Assembly (NCBI GenBank): GCA_958299035.1
Contig: CATQJL010000305.1
Location: forward strand, 72,756,792-72,820,791
Direction of reading: 5' to 3'
DNA length: 64,000 bases
From: Cylicocyclus nassatus
Lineage: Eukaryota > Nematoda > Chromadorea > Rhabditida > Strongylidae
Position 1 is the stretch's first letter, and each line of letters opens with the position of its first letter. Shown piece by piece: positions 35,718 through 46,969 of the stretch. The notes below the pieces were generated by a model that was not told the DNA's origin, did not search any database, and was given only the letters and a program-made list of their open reading frames with translations. The translations under genes were made by a program, and so were the position numbers.

Positions 35718-36060
35718 AAGTAATAGGATCAAAGTGACCGACTCAATGTCTCCAGAGCTTGCGTTTAAACTCTTGAGCAGCATGCGGGAAGGCAAGCACG
35801 GAGCTGCCTTCAAAAAAAGAAGCCGACTTGCGACGAGTTTTGACCTCTACCGGCCATCTCTTGTGAGTGATCAAAACTTGAGCACAGTGCTATGATGGAA
35901 ACTCTTTCAATTTTGGAAGAGCCTTTGCTGAGGAGCAATGGGATTAGGGCTTGCGGACGATGTAGGCTGTCAATAAAAGAGGTGTACAATGATGACGATC
36001 TGTACTTACGCGCACAGAAGCTAACTCGGACGCCTCCGTCATCGGTCCTCAAGGCCAGTA
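35718..36060 (+). CDS. Candidate two-exon coding fragment, function unknown
   Basis: A possible exon 35718-35862 follows an acceptor-like 'tttatag' and ends at a good donor (GTGAGT). It reads as a polar stretch including MSPELAFKLLSSMREGK. A 59-base intron would end at 'ggaagag' (35921), rejoining in phase with a frame from 35922 that contains ACGRCRLSIKEVYNDDDLYL. The CxxC followed by a spaced WHQRC near 36077 loosely recalls a LIM or other zinc-binding half-finger, but spacing does not fit without a further splice. Neither end of the gene is found. I infer coding only from composition and splice phase; it could equally be chance. Confidence 0.25.
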
Positions 36061-36177
36061 GTTATCTACCTTACCTGTGGCATCAAAGATGCCGGCAATT
36101 AGGCACACATCGCGGAGGAGTTATCATCTTCGGCGGCAGCTCGCGGTGTGATTGTAGGTTCCAATAATCAAGACTTA

Positions 36178-36880
36178 TGATAATGAGCTAAGGATGTTTA
36201 CGTATTTTTGTGTGCCTGTGTTCTGTCTGTCTGTAACGAAATTCACAGAACGAGTCGTAGACAAGGTTTCGAACCGCAATTTTTTGCACAACACGCACTG
36301 CCACCATCCAGATTTAGCATGCCAAAGCATGAGCAGATTCATTGAGTAGGTCTCTCAAAAATCGCACCCCAAACGGATCCACTTAACGTCTAGCGCGCAA
36401 TATTGGGTCCGTATTACCACCACTTATTGCAAAGTCGTGATTATGTTTCAAGTAAATGTATAAGCCATGATCTTTAGCTCAAAAAGCGATGGAAGTCTAT
36501 CACTCTACGAAAAAGGTGCCAACACGAATTGCTTGCGTAAATGGTCAATTTGCCAGGTTTTTACCTGCTTTTGAGAAGATTTTTGCACAGGGATGTAGCA
36601 CGCCGTGAATCTCATCCTTAAGGCGACTTCCGAGCCATGAAATAAATTTAAAATTGTTCTAATTCTGCATTTGTTCTTCATCTTCCAAAGTATCATCCAC
36701 GCAAAATACCGACCTCACAATAAACAGCTTGCAGAAGGAGTAGTTATTTACAATTCATTCGTGAAGGCGGGCATTGCGCGAGTATGTTTCAATGCCATGT
36801 TATGCGGGAATGAATATGTCATATAGATAAAAGAGCCAGTGTGAGCCCTCTGCGAAGCAAAGGTGACGCACTGGTCTTAT
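36178..36880. repeat. Dispersed repeat, inverted partner at 55245-55945
   Basis: Blocks shared in opposite orientation include 'ctaaggatgtttacgt' (36189 versus 55919-55934), 'gtaaatggtcaatttgcca' (36536 versus about 55572) and 'gacgcactgg' with 'ttgcttcgcagag' (36850-36872 versus 55258-55280). Short open frames on either copy are not conserved in frame. Confidence 0.75.
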
Positions 36881-37379
36881 TTGACCGTAATACGCAATCA
36901 TTTCGCACATCAAATTTGATGACGAGAGCCGCAGAGAGCCCCAAAACTGCTACCTCGCGCGCGATCAAACCTGAATGCGTTAATCTCAAGTGCCACCATG
37001 TTAAACATTCGACCATTCAGTCAATCATCGCCGTTTCCTTCAGCAATATGAGGAATAGGAGGAATGCACTGGAAAGTGGCCGCCTGTAACAGGGACCGAT
37101 GCGTGAGAGGTTTTGCCCGAAAGAACAGCTGATTGATATGAGCGAGAGAGGAGCAAAATCTCTGCAAACGGGATTTAGAAGAGATTGTTAAAAAAGCCGG
37201 TGTTTTTTATGATTCTAAGGCATTACTATATTCTTGGTAAGAAAATAGTTGTTTCAAAGAAGAAAAACTCATATAATGACAAAAATAATAGTTTTTTGAT
37301 GGAAATTAGAATTTTTTGAATTTTTCGCGTGACGTAAATTGTTTGATATCGCCGCAATTTGTAAACTCACAGAGCCGTC

Positions 37380-37560
37380 GCTTAAGGTGCCAGCAACTCG
37401 ACGTGGTGGCACGTCGAGGTGTCGGCAGCTTCCTTTCTCAAAAAAGCACGCTAATTCTCGTGCTCTTTGACCTGCCAGCAGCAGCCGCCATATCGAGGAC
37501 TTCGATGAGCTGCTGGCAGGTTGTCGGCAACTGACCTCGCAATGTTGCCGACACCTCTCC
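37380..37560. repeat. Nested hairpin cluster
   Basis: Three or more hairpins in 180 bases: CTCGACGTG/CACGTCGAG near 37397-37417, AGCACG/CGTGCT near 37445-37463, and CCTGCCAGCAGC/GCTGCTGGCAGG at 37471-37520. Outer arms 'gaggtgtcggca' (near 37415) and 'tgccgacacctc' (near 37547) enclose the last two. Probably a small fold-back element; a structured RNA is possible but unsupported. Confidence 0.6.
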
Positions 37561-38645
37561 TGCACTTCCAGATATTTTCATACAGAATGATTTCTAGAAC
37601 CGCAAATTTCGATGGAGGTTTCTATGGAGTTGAGTTGGCATCCTCATCGAAAATTTTTTGGAAAAGGCCTGGGACGGCATAAATTTGGGAGTTACTATCG
37701 CCTTGTTTCCGCTTTTTTTACCTTTCTTAAGCTGCTGTGGTCGAAGAAAGCTTTTATGGATTGTGTGAATTCCTGAATTCCTTATTCTTTACGTTATGGT
37801 CATTATTGTCATTTCCCATCACATGTCTGGAAGATTTATCTTCGCTATTTTCACATCATTTATGTACGCCACTCATCATAAAATGTCTTTTCTTTTCAGC
37901 TTTGCTATTCATTAGTTAAGCCATAGATGTGGAGGGCATGGAAAGAGAAGGTGGAGGGGGTAGAAAAATGAGGAAGAAAGATGTGGAATATGTGTGAAGA
38001 AAGGTGCAGGGAGGGGACTAGACGGTAGGTTTCAGCCTTTAACTAATTAAAACATTGGAGCATGAGGCAGAGAGTAATGTAAATTTTTCAATCTCGACTC
38101 GGCATGCTCCGTAACACAAGTTTATTAGACCAGCGTTTTCATCAAGGTTATAAGTGAAACAGTATTCCCCAGTATAATCGATGTTGACTGGTCCATGGAA
38201 GGCTTTGGTTTCAAACTGCAGAGACAACTAAAAATTTGCGTTGTTGTCAATGTGCTAAACGCAAAGTCAGGCAAATATGGACATATGAGAATGGCACATG
38301 AAAACTGATCTTAGAGGAGTAACTAAGACACTGCTGAAGCGGCAGCGTAGTCGGCCCATTTGCGACTGGGATGTCCATCTCCAAACCAGACCCTGCTCGC
38401 GATGACTTGCCCGGCTTGCATGCTTTTGGGATTCACCGCGCTCATGGGCCCTTTTCAAATCCTGCAAGCTGATGCAAATCGTCCGCTAAATACGGTAGGG
38501 GTAGGTGTTTGGAGACAATGCCTTTGAAACAAGTCAACAAGTAGAGCTTCATTCAAATATGCGGGAGAATGGGCAGGAGGATTATTAAAGCTGGAAACGG
38601 AGATTTATGGTTATTAAAGAGTATGCTTCATTCCACATGCTTACA
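37561..38645. other. Spacer with no recognised gene
   Basis: Pyrimidine/purine-skewed stretches near 37700-38030; no element ends or credible exons seen. Confidence 0.4.
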
Positions 38646-39699
38646 TTGGGTTGTCCCAAAAGTAAACTGTATCTCTAAGTAAATCAAACTGCTTTTGTTT
38701 TCCTAGCAGACTCAGGGTACCCTGATAGGACGAAGCAAGTTCTACAAAACAACCACCAGAAATCCGTCTAGTTCGTGATCCAGGTCAAAATTGGATCCAA
38801 AAATTTTTTCATCTACTTCAAAAATCGGATCTCCTTCCAGAAAATATCTACTGACCTCTTATTTGGTGTCAATATAGACACATATTGCTTACTTATTAAG
38901 ATACTAGGATGGACCCGTCTTCACGTTGGTGCGGGCCCCAGCACGAAAGTTTCCATTTGTCCTTGTCTCTAGATTCAGACATTCACGATCTTCTTGGTTG
39001 CCGTCGGTGGCTGCATCCACGGGTTCCAGGTGCAATAATCGTATCCAGCTGATTTCTCAGCTGGTCCATCCGTTCCATAAACACGTCTGCACTCGTTCAT
39101 GTTCCTCCCTGGACGTTTCGCTTAGCGAAGAATTCACTCCAATGTTCTTAATGTCCATCTGTCGTCTGTTCTTCTCATTATGTGATCGGCCCATCGGTGT
39201 TTGGCTTTCGCAACGTATTCCGCTGGGTCACGAAGACGGGACATTCTTCTCATATCCGTGCTGCGAAGTCCGACTAGAGTTGACAAGTTGCTTGCGTCGG
39301 GTCATCTTCAGAAGACTGCGCTCGAGCGCTTTGTGGGTGGCCCGTAAAGCTTTCAACGTGGCCACCGTGTCGGACCACAGCTGCGCAACAGCTCGCTGAG
39401 AGAAGTTGAGTCGAACAGGTGGCCACGAGTCTCCGGGTCCTTCATTTGGTCGGTGGCTTCCTTTAGAGACGGAAATCGGCCTGGGCTGCTCTTCTTCCCC
39501 TGTTAAGTTCTTCTCTCAAGTCGTTCTCCATGTTCATCGAACGTCCGAGACACACGTAAGAAGACGTCTCCATGATAGGAGTGCCTTCCAAATCTATTTC
39601 TCATCTTCGCAAGGGACATTCTTCATAAACTGAGTCTTCTTTCGATTTATTCGCAGTCCCATCTTCTTCTTTACTTCGTTTTGTTCCTTCAGCATCGTC

Positions 39700-40257
39700 T
39701 CTGCTTCAGTGATACTGCTCGAAAAAAGAACGATGTCGTCCGCAAAAAAGGTTCGACAGAAATCTTTCATCAACTTGTATGCCTCTCTTGTTCCAGTCCA
39801 GTGGTGACTTCATCACCCACTGCAAGGCCGCGATCAACAGCTTTGGCGAGATTGTGTCGGATCCCCATCTCCATTGGGATGGTCAGAGGCGAAGGGAGAG
39901 GTGCATCGTCTTTGTAGAAACCTCAAAGCCATCGCAACGTCCTCACGTAGACTGGGTGCACTCCTTGATCGATTACGTTTTTGACGTTTTCCACAAGTCT
40001 GGAAACCTCTCCTTCTGAAGGTAAGATGTCAAGTGCGACGCGAAAACCTCATGTAGACGCCGACTTCCGGGTTCTAGAAGTTCGACGGAAAGATGTTCTG
40101 GTCCTAGAGCCGTCGACATTTCCATGGTTTGAATCGCCGTGCGCACTTTAGCAGGTAGAATTCGTAATAGTACTTCTTCAGTGGGAAAAACGGGGATCGG
40201 CCCTCGTGTTGATGAGCGGAGGACGTTGGTGTAGAAGTTCTTCGCGATAGATTCCAC
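39700..40257 (-). pseudogene. RTE reverse transcriptase fragment with internal deletion
   Basis: The minus-strand frame at 40257-39973 encodes the linker and start of the RT region (for example STALGPEHLSVELL and a C-terminal PDLWKTSK). It then continues, out of frame, with a segment containing the FADD catalytic box near 39715-39745. The motif A region expected in between is missing. In intact RTE proteins the enzyme primes reverse transcription at a nicked target; this copy cannot do so. Confidence 0.75.
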
Positions 40258-40640
40258 ATCAAGAAAAAGTCGGAATCCCGTCTTCGTTCACTAACGCAGC
40301 CAACGGTACGTGATATTCACAGAGTTCCCTTCGTCACGTCCCGAGCATTCGTCTTCGCCGGCTGCTTCCAGTATCATGGCTTGCCTGTGCTTCCTAAGAT
40401 TCTCCTGCAAAGCTGTTGCACTGGCGGCTATCGGTCGCTCGAGGTGGGTTGCGTACCGATCCTGCCTCAGAAATTTTCTTCTTTCGAGCAATGGTCTTCG
40501 GAATGCGTTCCAAGTTCTTCTCAGAAATCACTGAGACGGACTCTCCGCAGGCTTGCAATCCTTTCAAAAGCCGGTGGTAGTCGTAGTCCTCCTCGATGGA
40601 CCAGTCGCAACTTGGTATGCGCTCTTCCAGCTTGTTACCG

Positions 40641-41516
40641 TCATAAACGACTTTCTGCCTTCTTGCAATAGTGTGACAGACTTTCTTTTTTCAGCTTTCG
40701 ACTAAATCGTATCTCGCTCGAAGGCCACTGCAGAATGATGGAACTGCTAAGAAATTGCTCAAGCTCCACCTCGGTTGATGAGAATGCAATCGATCTCCGC
40801 ACGAGGCGTTCCATTGGGCGCTTACCAAGTCCACCAGCGATGTTTTTCATGAAAATGGAATTTCCGTCAAGTCGTGCAGCGGAGAGAGGACCAACGAAAA
40901 TGTTGCCGTTATTGTTCCGGAGCCCATATCCAAACTTCCCGAACCTGAATTCCTCTTCTAACGGCATCCCGATCTTCGCGTTGAAGTCGCCCACAACGAA
41001 CTTGTAGAAGGATTTTTGTTGCGGACGACCTCCTCCACGTCTTCGTAGAAAGCATCTAGTTCTGAGTCGTCAGCTGCTGATGTTGGAGAGTAGCAGTTGA
41101 TGAAGCTGATGGTCTTTTGACGTGGAAATCGCAGTCTTAGGATAGCTAATCGAGGTGATAGAATCTCATTCGAATCGACAAGATGGAAGATAGGATGGGT
41201 GGACGACAAAGCCAACGCCTCCAATTTTTTGTGATAGAACTTTTTTCTCACAAATGATGAAAGTTCCATCACAAATGATGAGGGCGTTGGCTCACAAATC
41301 ACTCACCTGTCGCAAGTCCTTTTTCCCGGACCTCGTTTCCTGCAGAGCAATGAGGTGGTACTTGATGTGCTCTGCGGCGTCGAAAAGAGTGTGGAGGTCG
41401 GCGTTTGTGGGGACTGCCATGGCGATAGGTGCAAAGCATGAGGCAAAAAGGCGCCCTGAGTACCCTGACGTCGTTTTTGCTACCACCCGGCGCCGTAGGA
41501 GGGATGCGGTGTGCAA
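40641..41516 (-). pseudogene. RTE AP-endonuclease domain, frameshifted
   Basis: Three overlapping minus-strand frames (41516-41292, 41302-40958, 40994-40641) together span an apurinic-endonuclease-like domain. The catalytic Glu of the QET motif and the GDFNAK motif are visible but in different frames, so at least two frameshifts have occurred. In intact elements this domain nicks the target site. Confidence 0.8.
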
Positions 41517-42380
41517 GATTTATGTCTTCTTTTTGCTGATCGAGAGATAAAAACGTATACTCTATAAGAGCAGACTAACTAGGCCAAATCTTGATTTCCA
41601 CGGGGGATCGCTAACCCAAGGTGAAGCGGGGAGGACCTCTTAGCGACCGGAGAAAAACAGACGATAGAGATTCTGATTTGGCCGGCTCTTAATTAGGCAT
41701 CCGACCGAAACCGGAATCGTCGGACTCCTTCACAGCTTGGGAGGCCTTACCAGAGTATACACTCGGCTGTGCATCGCAGTTCGACATCTAGGGTCACCTC
41801 ATGCCACGTTGATGCGGCCGACCATTGTGGGCGCAGACACATTTTAGTGCCCAAAAATGTGCTTGGTGGATTTTTTCCTGAGCTCAAAATCGAAAAATTA
41901 AAATGGCTTGAAAATGCAAAATTTCACTTTTTCGGTTTTTCAAGGTCAAACTTGGTATTTCTCGATCACCAAAGCGCTTACAAAGGTAAAGTTCTAAGGT
42001 TATGCTTTTCAAGGCTCGCAGTACAGCGACGTATGCAAAAGGCGGGGCGCGGAGTTGGCCATTTTGAGACTTCTCCTTTTTCTCGCTTTCTAATCCCGAA
42101 AATAACTCGCTAAAAGCATATTTGGGTATTACTATGTGTCTGCTGTATAATAGCCAAGTTTGAACTTTGATAGGATTAGGATTTTGGTCTCGAGAATCCA
42201 ACCTTCATATAATTTTTTTTCAATTTTTGCACTAAACTTTACCTGGATTATTATTTAGGCGGATCTTTGGTTCTGATTATTTTGTAGAGCTTGCTTTGTC
42301 TTATCGAATAGTACCCTAAGTCTGCTGGAAAAACAAAAACGGGTTGATTTATCTAGAAATACGATTTACCTGTGGGAAAT

Positions 42381-42679
42381 AAAAATGTTTGCAGTTTCGA
42401 TCTTCTCCTGTTAAGATGGTGTAGAGAAGGTGGTCCTTTACTTCGTTTTTCTGCAGTTTGTTATATAGTTCAATCGTCATAACAGGCCTGAGCTCAGAAC
42501 TTTGCCGTGAAGTTTTGAACCGGCTAGCGGACATGGTTTTAGGTGAGCAACGCAGCGAAAGCCTCTCCGTAGTTGTCAAAAAGTGTTCTTGCCTGCCTCT
42601 ATAGTCCGTCCTACCTTTCGCATTTCATCGCGCGACCACCAGTGCTTTGTTTTGTTCAAATCACATACGAGATAAACTG
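42381..42679. other. Spacer, unidentified open frame
   Basis: A 76-codon minus-strand frame (42349-42579) overlaps the worn end of the fold-back element. I do not recognise it. Confidence 0.3.
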
Positions 42680-43150
42680 CAATATTTGTAAATGTAAAGG
42701 TCATGAAGGGGAATCATGTAATCGACGCGTTGAGCACCAATTTCGCAAGAAGCTTTGATTTTTAGCGAAATTTTTAGCTGCAGGAAATTTGACGTACAGT
42801 TTTTTGTGCGATGGCGAATCAATGGCATCAGCAAGCCTCATATTACTGCGTGGTACAACTCAACCTGCATAACCCCTTTCAAAGAAAGGTGCCATAATTT
42901 TTTTTTTGCGTTCCCAACAGCAACATTCCTATACGACGCTTACAAATGACATGCAAAGAATCATATAAGACATCGGTTGCATTGCGGATTATCCATGAGG
43001 CTTGAATATATGTAAAAAAAGTACAGGCTATTAGTGTGAGTTCATTGTGCAAGTTTCTACGCCTTCACAAAGAAAATGAAAGTTTCTCTATGGGAGCTGT
43101 ACTTGCAGAGCCGAGTAACGCCAATTCCATTTATTGTTCACTTATGAAAA
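42680..43150. repeat. Dispersed repeat, direct partner at 54820-55255
   Basis: Both copies share 'aatgt[a/g]aaggtcatgaag', 'cccaacagcaacattc', 'gtacaggctattagt' and 'gcagagccgagtaacgcca' in the same order and spacing. Each is followed by 'ttcacttatgaaa'. No ORF is conserved between them. Confidence 0.8.
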
Positions 43151-43980
43151 GTAAGTTTTGTTTGTGCTATTAAAGAAGGTGCCACGATGAAATGCTTTAC
43201 GTAAAAGATCTGTTGCAATATGTTTGCAAATATCCCGCTGATAAAGACAAGCCTTGACAACCAACAAAAAGTAGATAATGGTGTAAAAAAGTGGACATAT
43301 TCTTCTATTGAAATCAGGTAATCGCTAATTTTTAGTGTGAGATTTCGAGACTTTTTCACGCTCTTCAATTCAAATTGTTTTTGTTGAGGCTTGAAAATAT
43401 CAAGCAAATCCATCAAGGTCAAATTCAATCACACACGGGTAGATCTGCCATTTTCTATCTTTGGGATTCAAATTAGACTTCGTTTCTAGAATATCAAATC
43501 ATGATTGTGCTATTCTTTGATGAATGCCTTTGTTTTAAACCAAAATTATGATTTGTGCTACTTTTGATGAACGCGCCCTCCGATTTGTGTTTCTAGCTTG
43601 ACAAGTCATGGAAAAAGAGGGGAATCTCAAACATTCACAATCTCAGCAGCACAAGCACACCTGCTTCATTGTTCTTCTTTTTTTTGCGGAACTATACAGC
43701 AAACATTGTTAGTGCATTTGCATTACATTTATTTTGGAATGGCATATAGCTAGAGGTTTAGTCAAACGGATTCGATTAAATCAAGATTCTATGACATCAG
43801 CTCCTGATTCCAAAGAAAAGTGCTCTTTTGAGCAAAGGCGTCTTGATAAAGATATGACGTTTTTTGACAATAAAAATGCTCCTCCGAGTTTGAAAAGCTT
43901 TTTTTTCATACAAATTTTCAACAAAAACCTATCATACCTTGGACAGATTTCCAAGGTAAAGTCCAGGTAGACCACAATGA
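43151..43980. other. Spacer with no recognised gene
   Basis: AT-rich; open frames at 43138-43428 (-) and 43734-43970 (+) are not recognisable. Confidence 0.4.
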
Positions 43981-43984
43981 TTGC

Positions 43985-44210
43985 TTATGTTTGGCTGTGT
44001 GTATGTGTCTGTACGAATGTTCCAAGTAGAAGATTCCTTTTTGAGAAGAAGATCTGGACAAACTCTGCACACTTACTTCGAGAGGCCTACGGGTGTCGTA
44101 GGCTACTTTTCGTTATCGATTGATATCGATCTATTGAATTTTTGAGATGACGCGCTGGAAGCTGCTAAAGAGGGGTATTTGGCATGTTAGTTACGAATAT
44201 GTTAAAGTGG
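43985..44210 (+). mobile_element. Worn Helitron fragment
   Basis: Resembles the Helitron at 62510: 'gtgtctgtacgaatgttcc', 'gatctggacaaactctgcac', 'gtgtcgtaggctacttttcg' and 'ttatcgattgatatcgat' occur in the same order. The TC start and CTAG end are not preserved. Confidence 0.65.
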
Positions 44211-44291
44211 TCCCCATTCATTGACTGTGTTCGCAGATATTCTGTTTCCATCTGAATGTTTTTTGAAGTTTAACGTTAACGTAGAGGACCC

Positions 44292-44643
44292 TTAAAGGCA
44301 CCTTCCACCCAGATTATCGACTCAGTTTGTGTCGTTCCGGGCCCTTCCCATGTTCCTGATTCCGAATATGAGGTCGAGAATCCGCGAAAACCCCACAAAC
44401 ACAGTTTCGGAGAACACGGAATTTTTGAGGTGAACATTGGTTGGTCGAGCAGGCACGGATGGGCGGGCATTACTTGAGGGGGAACTGCTGACTTGGGGTC
44501 CTCGTGCCTCTTCGTTATTCCGAAGCGCTTTTCTTGCTTCCGAAGTATTCTGAGCCTCACCTTTGCCAGGCTTGATAGGACGCCCTACTACAATATGATG
44601 TCAAATGCTCAACATTCCTAATTTAGGATAGACGGTGCCTTTG
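44292..44643. mobile_element. MITE with TTAAAGGCA termini, copy 2
   Basis: Left TTAAAGGCACCTTCCACCCA, right 'ggatagacggtgccttt'. Shares the internal block 'tcctgattccgaatatgagg' near 44354 with copy 3 (near 61711). Confidence 0.75.
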
Positions 44644-46064
44644 AGAAAAAATGCCATCATTAAGTTTACGAAGCAATTTTTTGATACATTTCAGCACTTC
44701 CAAGCAGTATGTAAAAGCTATAGCATTCACTCCAAACATGTCGAAGTTTTCGAGCTGGCTTTTTTACCCTTCTGGCCCATTCAAAGACGCAAAGCCAGTT
44801 GTCAAAAATCAACTTTCCACCCTCTCAACTTTTCAGCTCAAAAGCTTCACATCTTTGCATTTTCGTCTAAAGACAATAATGTAAGGAACCCGATAGAGCA
44901 GAATGAGATTTTCAGAATCACAGCAAATTACACTGAACAGCTCATAAAATATTGAAAGACATTAGGATCAAAAAAATACGAAAGTACCTAATACCTTTTG
45001 AAATTGATGTTTCGTTTTGAATAGCATGCGGAGTACTTACGATTTCGTCAGTTTGGAACGTGTGTGTACCTACCAAATTGAAAATCCGCCTTAACACCAA
45101 ACGAGGGTTCCAAAATCTGAGTATTAGATTCTGTTTGTCCAGTAATGATTTGCGTACTAAAATTGATTTTTGCTTCCATGTAGGTCCGTTCTCTTTTATC
45201 ATAAGACCACGCTTCTAAACTTTCGACACTATGTAGTCGTTTGCATCAACATTTTTCACCTTTTCACTTTGTTCTGTCCCTTTTTTATTTTGCTCGATTG
45301 ATTTGGTCATGTAGGTTTATAAGGCCACTCCGTAGGTTTAGGCCGTTTATGTGACCCGCTATGAAGTGGCATGGAACAATCATATGCCCTCTGAAAAATA
45401 TGTTCGACTTAGTTTTTCTTCTTCTTTCCAGCAGTTATGTATTTATACTGGTTGTCAGAGTGGTGGCGCCAATAATTACTGAGATTGCGAATTTGTCATG
45501 TTTAGCACATCCAATCTAAGTAATTCTTATGTTATTTTCTTCCGATTTCTAAAGAAGAACAGATAAGAAGTTGGTAGGGTAAGCATTTTGCACAGCAATC
45601 CTTGATTGGTCTTCCAACTTGTGGAGATACTAGAAATATTTTGAGGTAATTAAGTTCTATTTTTAGAATGGTCACCTCACGAAAAACCAGAAATTAGGTA
45701 TCAATTAATGCAGAATATTTTTCTTTATATGATTTTTTTTTTCAATTTGAGGAAGCATCACGAATAAATCAGCGTAATTCTTTCGCACTTTGGAACTTTG
45801 CGCAACAGCGACCAGCTCCTTTTTTTGAAATTTTTTTTTTAATTTTAGAATCAGTGTTCAATGATAACATTATTTGAAACTTCAAACCTCAGAACTTCCA
45901 AAGTAACTATCAACTCTTGCAAATGCGCGTAGTTAAGGCAAATTGAAGCTCGATATTTTGAAAGGTACAGTTGTAAAAAAAATGTGTCCAAAACTGTAGA
46001 ATGTTTGGGACAAACGGGATTGTCGAGATTTGCGGGATTTACTAATTGTAGGTGAATTTGAGAA
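44644..46064. other. Spacer with no recognised gene
   Basis: AT-rich, poly-A/T-containing stretch (for example 45735-45850). Nothing recognised. Confidence 0.4.
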
Positions 46065-46290
46065 TGGGACGAGTAGCGTAGGGGTATGAGGCTCTGCTAT
46101 GACCAGATCGAACCAAGGTTTTTTCTGCTACTGGGCATACCCTCGATACATAGAGCCACATACTCTGGTAATATTCACTTTGAGGGCTATGAGGGGACAC
46201 AACCTTTACCTGGGAAAAAAACAGAAGTTATCCGGGGCGAAGCCCCGGATGTTATAATTCTGACTATATCGGAAGAATGTGAATGAACCA
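46065..46290 (+). repeat. Possible tRNA-derived (SINE-like) element
   Basis: TAGCGTAGGGG (46074-46084) fits a pol III A-box, and GATCGAACC (46106-46114) partly fits a B-box at tRNA-like spacing. No cloverleaf could be drawn, so this is not a functional tRNA. A perfect hairpin lies downstream at 46230-46250. Confidence 0.35.
46230..46250. repeat. Perfect 9-base-pair hairpin
   Basis: ATCCGGGGC and its exact complement around a 3-base loop. It could be a pol II/III-independent fold or an element terminus. Confidence 0.6.
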
Positions 46291-46561
46291 AATATAGGAA
46301 AGAATATCTGAAGAATGTCTCAGCGAAACCGAGAAATTGCTTTTTTAAAAGCCTTTTTACGCTGAAAAGAGAATTTCTGTGAAAATTTCTTCAGAATTCA
46401 GGACAACGTTCCTCAGTTAGCCTCCTACTTGACCAAAAATGAGTTTCGAAAGTTTGGAAAGCTGTTGTAGTTGAATTAAAATGAGAAACTGCGCTTAATT
46501 GTGCGCAGAGAGTCGCGCACGAAAATGCTGGTCTATCTCGTTAGTATGTGACTTTTAAAGC

Positions 46562-46860
46562 TTGGGACGTTGTCAGCTCTCCTCGTCGTGTCATGACGGT
46601 CAGAATGATATATAATGTTGCAGGGTTTCGTTGAGACCCCGCGGAGATCTACGACCAGAGCCAAATGCCCCGTCGGCTCTGGTCTGGCTCCGCTGCTCGT
46701 CTGCGTCTCCGCGCGCTGCGCGCTACCTCGCTACCCCAAACGCGGGGCGCGGGGCATTTGGCTCTGGTACCCTTTTCTTCGCTGTTTCGCACCCAATTTT
46801 AGCAAGCTATATATCATTTTGAAGCTCTTGATCTATATTTTCACGCTGACAACGTCCCAA
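46562..46860. mobile_element. Short TIR element with GC-rich palindromic core
   Basis: The ends TTGGGACGTTGTCAGC and GCTGACAACGTCCCAA are exact 16-base inverted repeats. Inside, 'accagagccaaatgccccg' near 46652 pairs with 'cggggcatttggctctggt' near 46767, with a GC-rich centre containing short palindromes such as GCGCGCTGCGCGC. No ORF of note. Confidence 0.8.
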
Positions 46861-46969
46861 AATCACATTTCTTGATTTGGACGAGAGATCCGGCAAAAAC
46901 CTTGTTTTCGAAAATCTCTTGTTTTTCTTCTAGTTTACCTCTTTTTATCCGGTTTTTTCGTGCATTCTA

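Larger units (their letters stand above)
38905..41845 (-). mobile_element. Decayed RTE-type non-LTR retrotransposon (minus strand)
   Basis: Reading right to left: an APE endonuclease region, then reverse transcriptase, then a 3' region. Motifs are spread over several frames: HLIALQET-type (ORF 41292-41516), NCYSPTSAADDSELDAFYED (40958-41302), GDFNAKIG (about 40990) and FADDIVLF (near 39715-39745). Frames shift repeatedly and stops are common. The GDFNAKIG segment lies in a different frame from its upstream neighbour. The palm segment is joined from PDLWKTSK directly to NVIDQGVHPVYVRTL near 39975, skipping the RT region that holds the first catalytic aspartate. End points are approximate. Confidence 0.8.
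38646..42380. mobile_element. Family E fold-back element, copy 2, split by an RTE retrotransposon
   Basis: Left end 'ttgggttgtcccaaaagtaa' at 38646; the right end is worn near 42380. The left arm near 38709-38725 ('gactcagggtaccctgatag') pairs with 'cgaatagtaccctaagtctg' near 42305. The right portion shares 'gtatttctcgatca' and 'tttctcgctttct' blocks with copy 1. Between about 38905 and 41845 the element is interrupted by the RTE sequence. Confidence 0.75.

Noticed and set aside
39000..41550. Plus-strand frames over the RTE region, up to 157 codons
   Set aside because: They are antisense shadows of the minus-strand retrotransposon, whose endonuclease and RT motifs are recognisable.
46065..46140. 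tRNA gene
   Set aside because: No acceptor stem or cloverleaf can be formed around the A- and B-box-like motifs.
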